NCBI RefSeq assembly: GCF_005239225.2
Contig: NC_133302.1
Span: 18,269,357-18,333,356, forward strand
DNA length: 64,000 nt
From: Populus alba
Lineage: Eukaryota; Streptophyta; Magnoliopsida; Malpighiales; Salicaceae
Reading direction: 5' to 3'
The notes beneath the pieces were generated by a model that made no database searches, was not told where the DNA came from, and saw nothing but the letters and a program-made list of their open reading frames with translations. This document shows positions 12,701 to 25,618 of this stretch, in pieces; the stretch's first letter is position 1, and each line of letters opens with the position of its first letter. A program made the translations under genes and the position numbers.

Positions 12701-15700
12701 AATCAGAGCACACCGTGAAAAAGTCACCCAAAAAACATCAATCTGGTGCCTTTTCAGCCTAAGAGAACTTGCAATTGCATAGATGAAGGCACACAAGTCA
12801 TGGACAGTTATATCTTGTAATATACTGTGAGCATGTATAGTTGCTTAAATTTCCTATTTAACATTATTCTAATCAAAAGAGTCTTGACATGAATAAAATA
12901 AGCCCTTGGTTTTCCCAAAAGCTTTAAGAGTAACTTTTAGGTACTAGTGGAGGTTAGATTCCCTCAAAACAAATCACCGGCTAACCACAAAACCCTTTTT
13001 TTTTATCTTCTCATCTATCAAGATAAGGAATGGCAAGAATAAGAAAATCAAGTCATGGGATCCCAATCTACTCAATATGCACCAAATGGGATTGAATGAA
13101 CCATGGTCTTCACCTTCATCTATACCATATTCTTAATCATCTGTCCAGCTACCCTCTTCCCATGATAAAAATTGCTTTCAACACTTCTGACTTGCTTCAA
13201 ACTCATCCTTGAAGTTGAAACAAAAACAAAGGCACCATCCCTTCACTCCTTCAATTCTATAATAATAGCTTTCCTAGCAAATAAAAATTACCTTGATTCT
13301 ATCCTTCACTAGTTATGGAACCTTCTTGCCTGTGATAGAAGTAGTACAACATGGTGGGACACCAAACATGAGATGCATTTCACATGTGTATCGTCAAAGA
13401 CAATAGAGGATAGCTAAGCCCACCACTCTTTGGTTGGGAGATTGAGCTTAAGCTTGTGTTATTAGATTTCATTTGGTTTTATTATTGGGCTTGATTTATG
13501 TTATTGTTGGACATTTTATTTGGTGGGCTATAAGCTCAATTTCTAGTTGTGTAAGGTTTTGCTATTTATATGTACTCTTTTTACATTACAGATAGTTTAT
13601 AATGAATTAAGAAAAATCTGTGGATTTCCTCCTTCCTTTCTTTTCCCTCTCTTCTCCTGCTCCTCCTCTTCTTCTTCCTAGCTCCCTCTTCCTCTTCTTC
13701 CTTCCTTTCTCTCCCCTTTGTTTATTCCTTTCTCTCCTTTCCTTTCTTCAAATCTTCATGTCCCGCATCCCACCATGATATTACTCTCAAGATCATATCA
13801 TCTTGAAACCTTTATCTATCAAGAGATCCAAAAGTCCACAAGCTTCCACAATTGTATGAATACTTTCCTTCAGCCCAATCACAGAACACCCAACTTGAGG
13901 TACCTGACCTTGTGCCTCTTTTCAGTGGTGGTACTTGATTTGTATTTAGCTTATCAAGCTAAAAGTCATATAGGATTTCTTTTATTCTTACCTTCTCTAT
14001 ATTGACAGATTAGAACTGAGAAGGTAAAGGAAAATGGATGTTTTGTTCCCAATCATCGTTAGTAACTAAGGATTATTCATGAAGCTTTTGGAGAAACAAG
14101 TTATATTTATTTAAATGAATGTTGTCCCACTTATCAACATATGCATGCGCTGTAGAATAAACATTACAAGCACTCTTCATATTTTTTTCTTTCATTATTC
14201 CCATTTTTCACAAAAATATAAAACACTACTGTTGTGCACTTTTAAGACAAACAAGGACCAGCTATAAAAGAAAAAAACAGGTGGGACATATGTAAAACTC
14301 ATAAACTACAGAATCACACCATCCCCAGCCATGTCCTCTACCTAAATGTCAGAAGTGATTGTGTATAATAATGATAAGCAAACACAGCTATTCAGTTCAA
14401 GTAAAATGTCCACATATCATTTAAAATCAAACTTGTAATTTCTTTGTTTCCTTGGAGCTTTGGGAAACAGTCCCCAGTGACAATGTCAACAACAATAATT
14501 AAGTAAAAGTAAAACTGCATACCTCATATGCCTCAGCTTTGGAAGAACCTTCTGAAGATAGTAGGTCGGGCTGGACCAAGCTTTTACCCTTAAGTTTACT
14601 ATGCTGCTTATGTTATTATCAAACTGCTCAAGTACATCACTTGGGAGCTCTCGAACTACTTTCACATTATTCTTAAGTGCATGTATGAAGAAATCTTCAT
14701 CAAATATTTCTCCAAATTTACTGTCATTGAAAATAAAAAATGAGAAAACAAATCATGATAACAAGAACTGTATTGGCATTAATTCTCACAAATCTGATTA
14801 TAGAAAATAGTGAAATATTTGCAAAGAAAAATAATAACTTCACTATGAAAAGAAATTGGACAAATTCCTATTATATAATAAAACAAGAAACGAGTTACAC
14901 AAATATTGTTTGGTGACAAAACTTGCTCGTGTTGTGATATATTTATGTAACAGCAACCAGAATGTATCAAGTTTTATTTTGTTTATGTTCTAGTATAAAA
15001 GATATATGGTTGTATTACCATTATACTAACTGATACACAACAAACATGCAGAAAATCCTCAATTGTGTGTTCAAAAAGAAGAGCTGGCATTTGGTGACAG
15101 CAAATGTCACATTAGTCGAGTGTGAAGAAAAGTCAAGATGACCGGAATGAGGGTGGAGGAAAAAAGATAAAGCCACCATTCCTCAGAATGCTTGGAAGCT
15201 GTGTTTTCTTATATTGTTGAACATAATCATGCACCATGCAAGGATTGCTTAAAACAAGCAGAAAGGTGTCATTTGATCCAAAGGTTCTTGACAGCTGTCA
15301 GGAAACTGGGAGAAAAGGAAGTGAAAGTTGTGATCTTTGCCTTGGCTCCAGCATATTTTTTTCCATTGCAAAATTGAACAAACAATTGGTTGATAGAGAA
15401 AGCTTTTACAACTTATAATTCCTATGATAGAACTTTATTATATTCTAAATGCACTGGTTGCTGGCCAGGGTAGAGACATATTTGAAACCAACAAGGAAAA
15501 CTTATGACCTATCATAAAGCAAACTGTTCAGTAAGATGGGATGGTCATGCATAATAACATTAATAACATGGAATAACAGTAATTACCTGGAATCTCTCCA
15601 AACACTATTTAGATGAAAAAATGGAATGACCAAAGTAGCATTCAGCAATCCTGCCACAGCAACTGCATCGCATATCTGTATGCATTAAAAAGATTTTTTT

Positions 15701-18170
15701 ATAAAGGAAATAAAGTGAATGATATGAATTATAAGACAGATGATTTGACAATAAATAGACCAAGAGCGCATTCAGATGTAACCTTTTAATGATTAAAAGC
15801 AAAGGATGAAGTCAGCTTCACTTTAAAAGACAAAACATACCGATAAGCGTTGTTGATTCAAACCACCATTTGCTTCAATTATAAGGAAACCATTAGACTC
15901 TGGCAATTCTAAAAACCATTAAAGCACAAAAAAGAAGTTAGTTTCTCTTGATGCTTTAGCAAGCAAAAAAGAATGGCTAATACCATAAGAGATAATAATG
16001 TCTGAAAGGAGAGCTACATCAATAATGACAAACAAACATGTTTTCCCTGCATCAAGCAAGTGAACCCAATGTTACCACCATATGTAATAAGTTATCACTA
16101 CATTAGTGCATTAATGTTGCTTCTCCAAAAAATAACAAAACCATACAAATTGTCTGGATTATAAGATACATAACCAACATGAGACTACATGGCTATCCAC
16201 AATGTAACTCCAAAAAGATAGCTCAAGCACCAAATTTAGGCACTGCATACAAGCAAACATAGCTATTTGCAGATCTCGATGGGCTATAAAACCCACCAGC
16301 TTAGTTTTGATATTTTTGCTTACCATATTGAGATATCTTTTCCTAGCAATCAAATAAAAAAATTCATTGTAAGGTTGGCAGATAAATGTCATATGGGAAT
16401 CCTACCTGCATCAGAGTAATTGCTGATGCCACTGGGCTTCCAAGCTTGATGCAGTTTTGGATCCCATGCTTTCATCAACTGCATGATTTATTATTTGTCA
16501 GTTTTACACAGCTTAGGGAATCATCTCAAGGGGAAGAAAAGATGAAAAGCAAAAGAAAAGGAACAACAAAATGTTATATTTCAACAAAAATTACACACTG
16601 CACAGAGATGAAGTCGAAAAAGCAGAAAAAATGCAGCTCTTATAAATATCTATACGCAAAACATTGCAGTAGACACTATAATTGGAACGGCGGTTGTTAT
16701 TAAATATATCAAACATATGTCAAACTGTTTATTTCTTCTTATTACAAAGACCAAACTTTATGAAGACAGGTGCCAAAGGAGTGTGCCCCCTTTTCATTAT
16801 TTGTATCCAAGGCATCCTTCATACCATTCAACATTTTTATTTCAAGTAGCTGCTCTTAAGAAAAACTCACCTCCTAGAGTTGCAAGGTAAGGAATAGTGT
16901 TGCACCTGTAATGGCACTTACAAAAAAAAAAATGTTCACATGCTCCCACACAACCCAATCCCATTCAACAATGGCTTAGCTGGAAAATCTTTCTATGAGA
17001 TGCTAATACAAAATCATCTCTCACCATTTCATCTCACGTCCCTTTTCTGCCTCTCCTTTAACTCTTCTTTACTCCTACTATTTGGATCCAAGCATCCCTT
17101 CATTTCATCTCACGTCCCTTTTCTGCCTCTCCTTTAACTCTTCTTTGCTCCTACTATTTGGATCCAAGCACCCCTTCACACCGGTGCGCACACATAGAGC
17201 CATATTGCATTGGGGGCAAAGCCATCTCCAAGTACCTCTCATCTTATCCAATCAGTAGTCACCTCCACCTCTTCTTCATGCGCTCTCTTTTTATCATGTC
17301 CTTTCTTATCTTAACAATCCTATCTTCTGGACATGTTTCTTCACAGACCAGCACTCACTGTCACATAGCATACCTAGCCTAATTTTAGCTTTAAGAAATT
17401 TACCTTGCTGCTTAGCAAGTATTGTATGATCACAACGCCCTCAAGTCACATTCCTTGATTTCAAAAACCCTACTTTGATTTAAAGGTAGCATCTTCCTAC
17501 ATGCCTCCTTCCTTTCGTATGGCGAAACATAGCAATTAAACTTAACAGATAAGACACTTCACTCCATCATCTACACTCTGTGTAAAGACTGTTTAACCTT
17601 AAACCAAAACTCAAACCTAATAACACGCTTCCATTCTTCGCCGTCAAGCTTTTACTAAACAGCAAGAGCTATAAATATCAGAAGCGAAAAGAAAAGAAAA
17701 GGGAAGAAACGCTACCGCATTGTGACTGCCATTGCTCTCAGCCTCCATATACGGCCAAAGCTTGTCAAAAACCTTAGGACTCCGGTACACCGTACCAGGA
17801 GGTGCACGTTTCCGTACAACAACACCGCCATTTTTCAGATTAACATCAAAATTCAAAGAACCCATATACAAAACCATCCCTGCAACATACAGCAATGGCG
17901 CAAACAGCAACAATCCTCTTCGCCTCAAAACCACCGTCACCACCATAAACATCAACCTCTCCACCACATGCTGCTTCCCCCCTACTCCCCGACCGCCACC
18001 GACACCGACACCGACACCACCCCCGAAAAACCACCGCCAGGAGACGAATTGCTCTTTCCGCTGCTGCGGCTGTGACGGAGGCGAGGTGAGGAAGGAGGAG
18101 ACGGCGTGGGGGTGGTTGTGACAGCGCGGCCGGTGGCCCCGGCGTTTCCGAGGCGACTGTAGCCGTGCAT
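9761..18170 (-). CDS. O-fucosyltransferase family protein (GT106, PF10250) with apparent exon-1 frameshift
   Basis: Ten minus-strand exons: 18170-17716, 16478-16406, 15908-15841, 15675-15587, 14720-14523, 12088-11884, 11789-11622, 10795-10628, 10487-10297, 9917-9761. All junctions are in phase, giving about 590 residues once one frame break in exon 1 is allowed for. A Ser/Pro-rich cytosolic N-terminus (MHGYSRLGN...) is followed by a type II membrane anchor near residues 88-107. The luminal catalytic domain shows family hallmarks: [69 protein letters not shown] and [18 protein letters not shown]. Plant members are Golgi glycosyltransferases, several linked to pectin or cell-wall synthesis; the acceptor here is unknown. 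The frame break is at 18020-18030, where five Gs occur on the coding strand and six would restore the frame. Without it, translation could begin at the ATG at 17952 and still keep the anchor. Confidence 0.9.
11060..11560. repeat. Diverged ~250-bp tandem duplication in an O-FucT intron
   Basis: The two halves (about 11060-11307 and 11308-11560) share in order GAATCCT, TGTTCATT, CTAGTCACAGCCCCCA (GTGACAGCCCCCA in the first), TTCTTGTG, AGGGCATA and TTTTCAGG. It lies in the intron between exons 7 and 8 and is clearly old. Confidence 0.7.
12089..14522. other. Long O-FucT intron with possible LTR fragment
   Basis: This 2.43-kb intron between exons 5 and 6 has no coding signal. From about 13430 to 13750 the plus strand resembles the end of a Copia-type LTR. 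It has TTATTGGGCTTGATTT, then a TATA-like CTATTTATATG, then TAATGAATTAAGAAAAATC and a long pyrimidine-rich tract. No paired LTR was found, so this would be a solo or truncated copy. Confidence 0.35.
17025..17176. repeat. Two tandem 76-bp copies in O-FucT intron 1
   Basis: Adjacent near-identical units each begin CATTTCATCTCACGTCCC and contain CTACTATTTGGATCCAAGCA. They differ by few bases, so the duplication is recent compared with the 11-kb one. Confidence 0.9.
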
Positions 18171-19274
18171 GCTGACCGAATTAAATTAAATGAAATCAGG
18201 GTTTTAGAGAAAAAAATAAAAACAAAAGCAGAAATTCTAATTCTATAGAATTTAAAAATAAACAAATAAAAAAAACAAAGAGAGAGAGAGAGAGGAAGAA
18301 GAGGAAGATCTGAATATGATCTTGGAGGATCTTATAGAGAAAACGATTGCATTAGAGAGTGACAGTTAGCGGAATTTTATTATTATTAGTTTATTGTTCT
18401 ACTTTTTCAATAGAATTTTGTCTTTTTTATATAAATCAAAGTCAAAAAACAATTTAAAAAACCGAATTAATGGATTGCAACGGGGTGTGGGTGTGCTTCA
18501 AGTGGGCACTGTTGAAAAGATGCTTCTTGTTTGCTTTCACAGGCAAGAACAAAAGAGAGGGTGTTGTCTCCTCCGAGGGATGATTTGTATTTGGAAGTAC
18601 GAATTTGAGGGGTTAGTTTCCTTATTTTAAAGGGAGAAGATCAAGATAATTAATTTCATTGACCAAATTGAAATCCATTTTTTAATGTTAATCATGAGAG
18701 TGTGTGTTTAGCATTCTTTTTGTTCAGTTCATGAGCTTCTGTTCTGTTACAGCAGTGCCAATAATAATAATCTCCATGGCCTTCTCTTCTCTCAAATAAC
18801 TTCCACTAATGATAAATTTCATGGTGATCAAGCACTAAGAAGAATCATCCTATTATGTACTCGTTGATCTTATATTAAAGAAAAAAAATCCATTACTCAT
18901 AAAAAAAAAAAAGATAAAAATATTTTCATTGAGATTTTTTTTTCTAATTGTATTTATTTTTTAAAAAATTAAATTTAAAAAATAACTAATAAGATATCAT
19001 TATTTATTTTTTTAGACAATAAAAAAATTTTCAGTTTAAACACCATAAATTTCTCATTAGACATTCTTACAAACACTTAACTATACCTAATTTTAAAGGG
19101 CAAATTTAAAATTTCTCAAGAACAAAATCTATTTGCTAAGTCATTGGATTATACAACGATACCCTACATTCCAACTAGCTTGTTCACATATATAGCTCAC
19201 ATGTTGCTGTTATTTTTTTTTATTCCATTAATTTCAGTCTAGTTTTAGCTGACTCCAACAACTCACAAATATCA

Positions 19275-20450
19275 ATTTTGAACCTTAATATGATTTATTT
19301 ATTTGTTTGTTTATAGAATAATTTGCAATGTATTTTTTTTTTGTTTTCTAGTTGTGAATGTGTATTTTCTTGTATCTCTTTATTTATTTTGTTTTGATTT
19401 ATTTAAGATGTGTGTATGATTTTTGTGTTGGATATATTTGTTTGTATTAATTGAGTTGCATTGAGTTATTTGTAAATGATATGCCTTTTAAGTATGGACA
19501 TATTTGTGGGACTAGGTTGAGACTTGCATTTTAATGGCAATTACATAGACTTTGTTATGAAATGTTGATTGGTCATTTGTGGATTTAGGGATGATATAAT
19601 CCTTAAAAAGGTTCTTTATCTCCCAAAAATTAATTCTTGTCATCTAAAGAGTTGATTTTGTTTTCACTAAAAATATATGTAAATAAAATATTTTTCTCAC
19701 TAAAGAATCAACCCATGAACAGTACAATCCTTAAAAAGATTTTGTCTCTGAAAAGTTGAGTTTTCTTGTAAAAAAAACAATGAACATAACCATGTTTTAT
19801 CTAAAAAATATGTAAATGAGTTTTTGTGTTCATTTTAATTAAAGGGTTAACTCATTAGCGTTTTGATATTTAAAAGGGTCATGTTTAAGAGAATTTAAAA
19901 TTTTATAGTTTTCAAAAAAATAAGGTTTTGTTTTTATCAAAGAATTGACATTATTATGGTCAAGTCTTTAAAAAGGTTTTATCCTTGTTAAGTCAAGATT
20001 TTTTAACAAAATAAAATAAAATTTTAATAATGTAACCAAAGGAAAAGGGCCAAAACCTAATATATCATTTATCGATTTTCTAGATTTCGTATATGTATTT
20101 TAAAAGTGAGGATTAGGCCTTGTTACCGGGTATAGATCCCAAATCACTATCTTAGATTCTAAAAACCTTTTATCTCCAATAATAAACACAAGCATTCACT
20201 TTAGACATAAATTTTAGCATATATGCACTATAGTTACTTTTATCATTTAAAACAAACACGAAGCAGGTTGCCTTGGGTAGGATGTTTTAGAGTGATTTTT
20301 ATCTTCTTATTAGCATAATCAACTCCTTACCTAGAAATCTTTGAAAAACCAATTAGGATTCTTAGTTACAATAAAATTAGGTTGTGACTCCTTTTATTTT
20401 ATTTTACTCATTTTACATGTTGCTCATTGAGATGTCTCTATAGAATGTCG
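19275..20450. repeat. Direct repeat copy A (~1.18 kb), internally repetitive
   Basis: It is collinear along its length with 21603-22775. Shared landmarks are TTTGAACC...TATGATTTATTTATTT at the start, TTTGTATTAATTGAGTTG, ATAATCCTTAAAAAGGTT and GAGATGTCT near the end. Inside, a module with AATCCTTAAAAAGGTTTT recurs about every 120 bp (near 19595, 19720 and 19955). It could be an LTR or part of an old retrotransposon. No clean TG...CA ends or coding relic were found. Confidence 0.65.
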
Positions 20451-21602
20451 ACTTCATTAGAAACTTCAAAGCTAAGCTTTGTTTGATTTTATGATAAAAT
20501 GTATTTTTGTGATGTGATACTTTTTTGAATGTTTTATGTCATAGTATTTACCTAAATTAATTAATATATGATCATTTTATGTTTTTGTTACTTTTATATA
20601 CTTTCTTTGCATACATCTCATGCATCATTTTTATGGATTAGATATGAAATCATACCTACACATATTACATGACAAAGCATTTTCAACACACTTTGCTTTA
20701 AGTTAGCATAAGAAATTAATGGTGTCCCGATGTGGTTTCATCTCGGGTTAACACTCATGTACCTTATACTCTTATCCAAACTTTACAAGATTATGATTAG
20801 TTGTTGATATGGGGTTTTCTCAGTTTATATTCTTTACACCTTGTAGGCTCTAAGTTAACCTTTTAAGGATTGTTCACCTGGGCAATAAGAGATTCTTTTG
20901 AGACCAACAAGTTAGCCAACTTACCCTTACATGTAATAGCAAAAACCTTCTTGGTTCCTTTTTATAAATATCATATACAATCAAGCATCTTTGTTTTTAT
21001 GAATATTCATATTCATGTAAGTCAGTTTTGAGCTTCTATTAGGGAGGGAAAACAAATAAAGGAATAAATCTTTTGAAAAAATTACTAAAAAGATATAAAA
21101 TTGATGAAAAGTGAGATACTTAGGCTCATTAGTTTGTTTAAAAAGAGCCTTTAGACTAGGCCATCAAGTAAAGGGCCCTCCAATAAAAAGAATATTATAA
21201 ATATATGCACTCTATAATACATTTTCATGGCTCATGAGACTTTGGATATATCATCTAGTTTTTATCCATATCTAACAACAATTACTCATCAAAAAGTCAC
21301 GTCCATGTTAGATCATTTAACCACTGATTCTCAATAATGATACTTGATGCTCAGTTTCCCAAAGCTTCCTATCATTTTTTTTTGGTGTTATTGTCCTATT
21401 AACAAGTAAAGTTTGCTATTTTTTTTAGTTCCTACCATAAAACAAATCTTGAATAAAAAGCCTAAAGAGAAGTATGAATCTAAAAAGCTTATAGTAACTA
21501 AAGAGTGTTTAAAAACAGTTTAGGATATTTATGTGTGTGTGTGATTCCATGAAAGCATTTTAAATGTGTTTGGTACTAGATATACCACCAAAAATAAAGG
21601 TT

Positions 21603-22775
21603 GGTTTTGAACCCCATTATGATTTATTTATTTTTAGAATAATTTTACATGTATATTTTGGTTTTTTACTAATGAATGTATATTTTCTTATATGTCATTA
21701 TTTATTTTTGTTTTGATTTATTTGCAATGTGTGTGTGATTTTTGGGTTAGATATACTTGTTTGTATTAATTGAGTTGTGTTGAATTATTTATGAATGATA
21801 TTCCTTTACATATGAATATATTTTTGGGACTCTGTTGATACTTGCGTTATATTTACATAGAAATTGTTCTATAATGTTAATTGGTTGTTTGTAGACTTGG
21901 GGATGGTATAACCCTTAAAAAGGTTTTATCCACGTGAAATTAAATTTTGTGACATGAGGAATTGATTTTGTTTTTCTCCAAAAAAATATATAAATAAAAT
22001 TTTGTTCTCACCAAAGAATCAACCTATATACAATATAATCCATAAAGGGTTTTGTTCATAATAAGTCAAGTTTCTCTTAAAAAAAACATAGTAATGAATA
22101 TGTAACTATGTATTTTCTGAAAGATACATAAATAAATTTTTATATTCATTTTAATCAAAGAATCAATCCTTGAGTGATATAATCCTTAAAAGGTTTTTGC
22201 TCCCTAGAAATTAAAACTTTATGATTTTTTTTTAAATATAAGGTTTTGTTTTGATCAAAGAATTGATCTAGGTATAGTAAAATTCTTAAAAGGATTTTGT
22301 ACTTGTGAAGTCAAAATTTTATTTTTAAAAAATAAAATATAAATTGAGTGACTAAAAAAATAAAGGCCAAAGCCCAAATATATTATTTATCATTCTTCCA
22401 AATCTCACACCTATATTTTAAGTATGAGAATTAGACCTTGTTATCAAGCTTAAGTCCTAAATCATTGTTTTAGATCTTATAAATCTTTTATATCCAATGA
22501 TAAATATAAGTATTCAATTTAGACATAAATTTTAATATAAATAACGCCTAACTAAAAAATAAATACTTTTATCATTAAAAATCAGCTCGAAACAACTTAC
22601 CTTAAAATGTTTTATGATGATTTTTATTTTTTATTTAGTATAATTAGGCCCCAACTCAAAAATATCTAAAAGAAAAAAATTAAATTTTCTAATTATCATA
22701 AAACTATAAAGGCAACTCATTTTCTTTTATTTTACGCTTTTTATTTATAGTATGTCAAGATGTCTTTAGTGACAA
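21603..22775. repeat. Direct repeat copy B (~1.17 kb)
   Basis: This is the partner of 19275-20450, diverged by many substitutions and small indels, with the same internal CCTTAAAAAGG modules (near 21910, 22035, 22175 and 22285). About 1.15 kb without recognisable coding lies between the copies, too little for a full retrotransposon interior. Confidence 0.65.
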
Positions 22776-23711
22776 AAATATTAATAAAAAGCCTTAAAAG
22801 TTGATGAAAATAATTAATTGAGAATTTTGAGAAACTTAAAAATATAACTGATATATAAATAATTAAAATTGATATAAAAATCTGTTTGATGTAAAATTAA
22901 GAATATATACACTTGAATGATATTTTTAAAGTCTATTTAAAAAAAATATATAGCACCGACAAAACTACAGCAACTATGGTACGTAGGGGGCCGTTTGGTT
23001 TCGTACATAGCATCATGTGTGGACAACAGAAACTGGCCCAGCAGCATTTATAGCCTTCTTAGTTTTTGTTTGGACTTTATTTAAAAAAAAAAAAAACACA
23101 AAACATGCCCAGAATATAATTAAATTAGGGCAATTTCTTAAAGTCGTCATTGGTATCAAGTCACAAACTATTATCCGATAAAAGAATTTATAATCTATTA
23201 CATATTTTTATTTATTATATCTTACTTTTATATCTTAATTTTAAATAATTTAATTAACTATCATTAATTATTCTTGTTAGTGATATTATTTTATAATTAC
23301 AATTCAAAATGTACATTGTTATTTAAAAAAAATATAATAGTTACCTTGTAACATAAAAAATAAATTACTATAAACTATTAAACAAAATCATTTGTTTAAC
23401 CATAAAAAATTAAATTTTTCTTTATAATAATGATAATTATGAATAATTAAAAATTCATTTAGAAAAGAGCTATAGCTTTTTATCATAATTTGTAAAAAAT
23501 ATTATAATAATTATAATTATAAATTATTAAATATTTGCTTAGAAAAGCTATAGCTATTATTTTTTATATTAATTATAAATATTCAAACTAACTTTGTATC
23601 TCGATTAATTTTTTAATATTTAAAATTAATAATTATATAAATTTTTAAATGGTATAAAATTTGTATTATTTATAATAATTTATAAAAAGCAAAAACTTTT
23701 ATTATAACTTA

Positions 23712-23815
23712 TGAGTGTGGGTTTCCAGGCTGTGACGTGAGATTCTCGGACAAGCATGTGAGAGAGGACCCTGAAAAGTCTGGTTTGCCTGAAAGTTTTG
23801 TGTGTAGGTTTTTTT
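23712..23815 (+). pseudogene. TFIIIA zinc-finger exon fragment
   Basis: This is a close copy of the TFIIIA exon at 31305-31448 and the start of its following intron. The reading frame gives CGFPGCDVRFSDKHV, against [15 protein letters not shown] in the gene. The second zinc-binding His of the finger (DNH in the gene) has become DP, and about 12 nt around the exon end are missing. The copied intron start after the exon shows a DNA-level copy rather than a retrocopy. It lies 7.5 kb upstream of the intact gene on the same strand. Confidence 0.85.
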
Positions 23816-24289
23816 CATGCATTTTCTCATGTCAATATGGCGGTGAGTAGCTGATAGGGTGGCCTGTACGGTGAGGTTCGAGGTGGTGGGCTTTTTTCTC
23901 CATCTCTCTCTCTTCTTCTTTTTCTTTCCTTGGGATTTGTGTTGGATCTTTTAAAATTTAATTATATCCTCCTGTTTATATTTATTTTAATTTTAATATT
24001 TAATATTTTGATTATTATTTGTATTGATTTTAATGGTTTTTGATTGTTTTTTAAATTTATTTTAAGCATTTTAATTTTTAAAATTTTTTAAATTCAATTT
24101 GATCTTTATTTATTTTATTTTATCTCTTAAAATTTTATTTTATTTCATTTAATTTTTTTATTCAATTTCGGTTATATGTTTTATATTATTTTTTAATTTA
24201 ATCTCTAATTATTTTTTTCATTTTTTTTTTTATGATTAAGAATTTTACTTGTTATTTTTTTTGTGTATGTCTTTCATGAGATAATATCA

Positions 24290-25010
24290 GTCTCATAAAC
24301 CAAGTTACTAGTTTTAAATATTAGCCCAATTTAATTTTAGTTTTTTTTTATAATTTTATAATTTGACATTGGATTATGGTCCCTAAAGTTTTGTGATTTA
24401 TTCATTTTTTTATAAGGTTATCATGATTTTATATCCATAGATAATAGGTTAATTGAGTTAACTCAATTAACTTGAATTGACTTTTAAATTTTGTGATATT
24501 CTTGTTTTATTTTTTTATAAGATTGTCTAATTTTTTATAAGGTTGTCTAATTTTTTTTTTCTCATGTATTTTTATGAAATTTATTTTTTTCTACTTTCAT
24601 CATTTAACATTAAATTATTGATTTTTAAATTTTGTAATATTCTTGTTTTATTTTATGTGGAGTTATCCTGGGTAAAGGTTACTCAAGTTAACTTGAATTG
24701 ATAAATATGTTTTGTTTTATTGATTTAACTTCGCTCTTTTTTTCTATTTTTTTAATATTTATTTTTATCTAGAACTCATATCGCATGTGGCGGGTTACTC
24801 AAGTTAATCCAGGTTGAATTAAGTTTTTTTTTTATATATATATTTTGTTTAAATTGATTTTTTTAAAAAAAATTATTATTTGACATTAAGTTATCAAACC
24901 TTGATTTTTGTGATTGTTTCAATCATTTTTTTTAGTAGAATTATTCTAATCTTATGAATCACGTATTAATCAAGATAATTAACTTGGGATTATTATTGTC
25001 TAAATACTTT
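24290..25010. repeat. Members of a dispersed 'AAGTTAACTCGAGTTA'-type repeat
   Basis: Recurring phrases about losing and regaining ACTCAATTAACTTGAATTGA, TTATAAGGTTGTC and GATTTTTGTGATT runs resemble sequence at about 28290-28760, 50270-50420 and 57540-58560. This looks like decayed copies of one non-coding repeat family; boundaries are not resolvable. Confidence 0.4.
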
Positions 25011-25047
25011 TTTTAACGCTAAGGGAAATTTTGCCTATAACGTGATA

Positions 25048-25250
25048 GCCTGTTTGAGAGTGTGATTGCGGTTGCTTTTCAAAGTATTTTTCATACCAAA
25101 ATACATCAAAATGATATATTTTTATTTTTTAAAAAAAAATTAGATCAGCGCATCAAAACAATTTAAAATATAAAAAATTAATTTTTAATAAAAAATAATT
25201 TGATTTTTATAAAAATACAGGTACAACCACGTATCCAAATACTCCGGGCA
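25048..25250. mobile_element. MITE with imperfect terminal inverted repeats
   Basis: The left end (GAGTGTGATTGCGGTTG) and the inverse of the right end (GGAGTATTTGGATACGTGGTTG) are similar. The interior contains the family signature ATACATCAAAATGATATATT and CGCATCAAAACAATTT. It is non-coding and about 200 bp, just upstream of the L18-family gene. Confidence 0.65.
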
Positions 25251-25618
25251 TAACATAATTAACATTTGTTCACTTTATAAAACAAAAGAATGCGGTGAAG
25301 CTGGCTTTCAAAAATGCCCATACACCAAAACAAGGAAATCTATCGATTCATGGGTAAGAAGGTAGACTGTGGAGAGCATGGCCTGGCATGATACCATTAA
25401 AACACGATTGGTAACTTTGAAATAGAACTTCTACTTCCATTTCCAAACAGATATTAAATGCTAGAAAAACACACCAGTAAAAACCGAAAGCATTTTTCAA
25501 AAGAACTCTAAACATTAAATAAATAAAAATCTGATAAAACCAAGTATTACAGCATAGGTTTCTTCATTGCATGTTTTTGACTCAAACGAGTGAGCCACCA
25601 GTTAGTCCCGCGAAGAAG

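Larger units (their letters stand above)
18171..25618. other. Seven-kb gene desert with repeat debris
   Basis: The O-FucT promoter and 5' UTR side (a short (GA)n at about 18277-18293) gives way to AT-rich repeats: the direct-repeat pair at 19275-22775, a TFIIIA exon fragment at about 23712-23815, copies of a dispersed repeat at about 24290-25010, and a MITE at 25048-25250. No intact gene is seen. Confidence 0.6.

Noticed and set aside
17722..18265. Open frames of 117-139 codons on both strands over O-FucT exon 1
   Set aside because: They are shadows of the GC-rich, repetitive real exon; compositions (Pro/Thr or Arg/Cys runs) are not protein-like.
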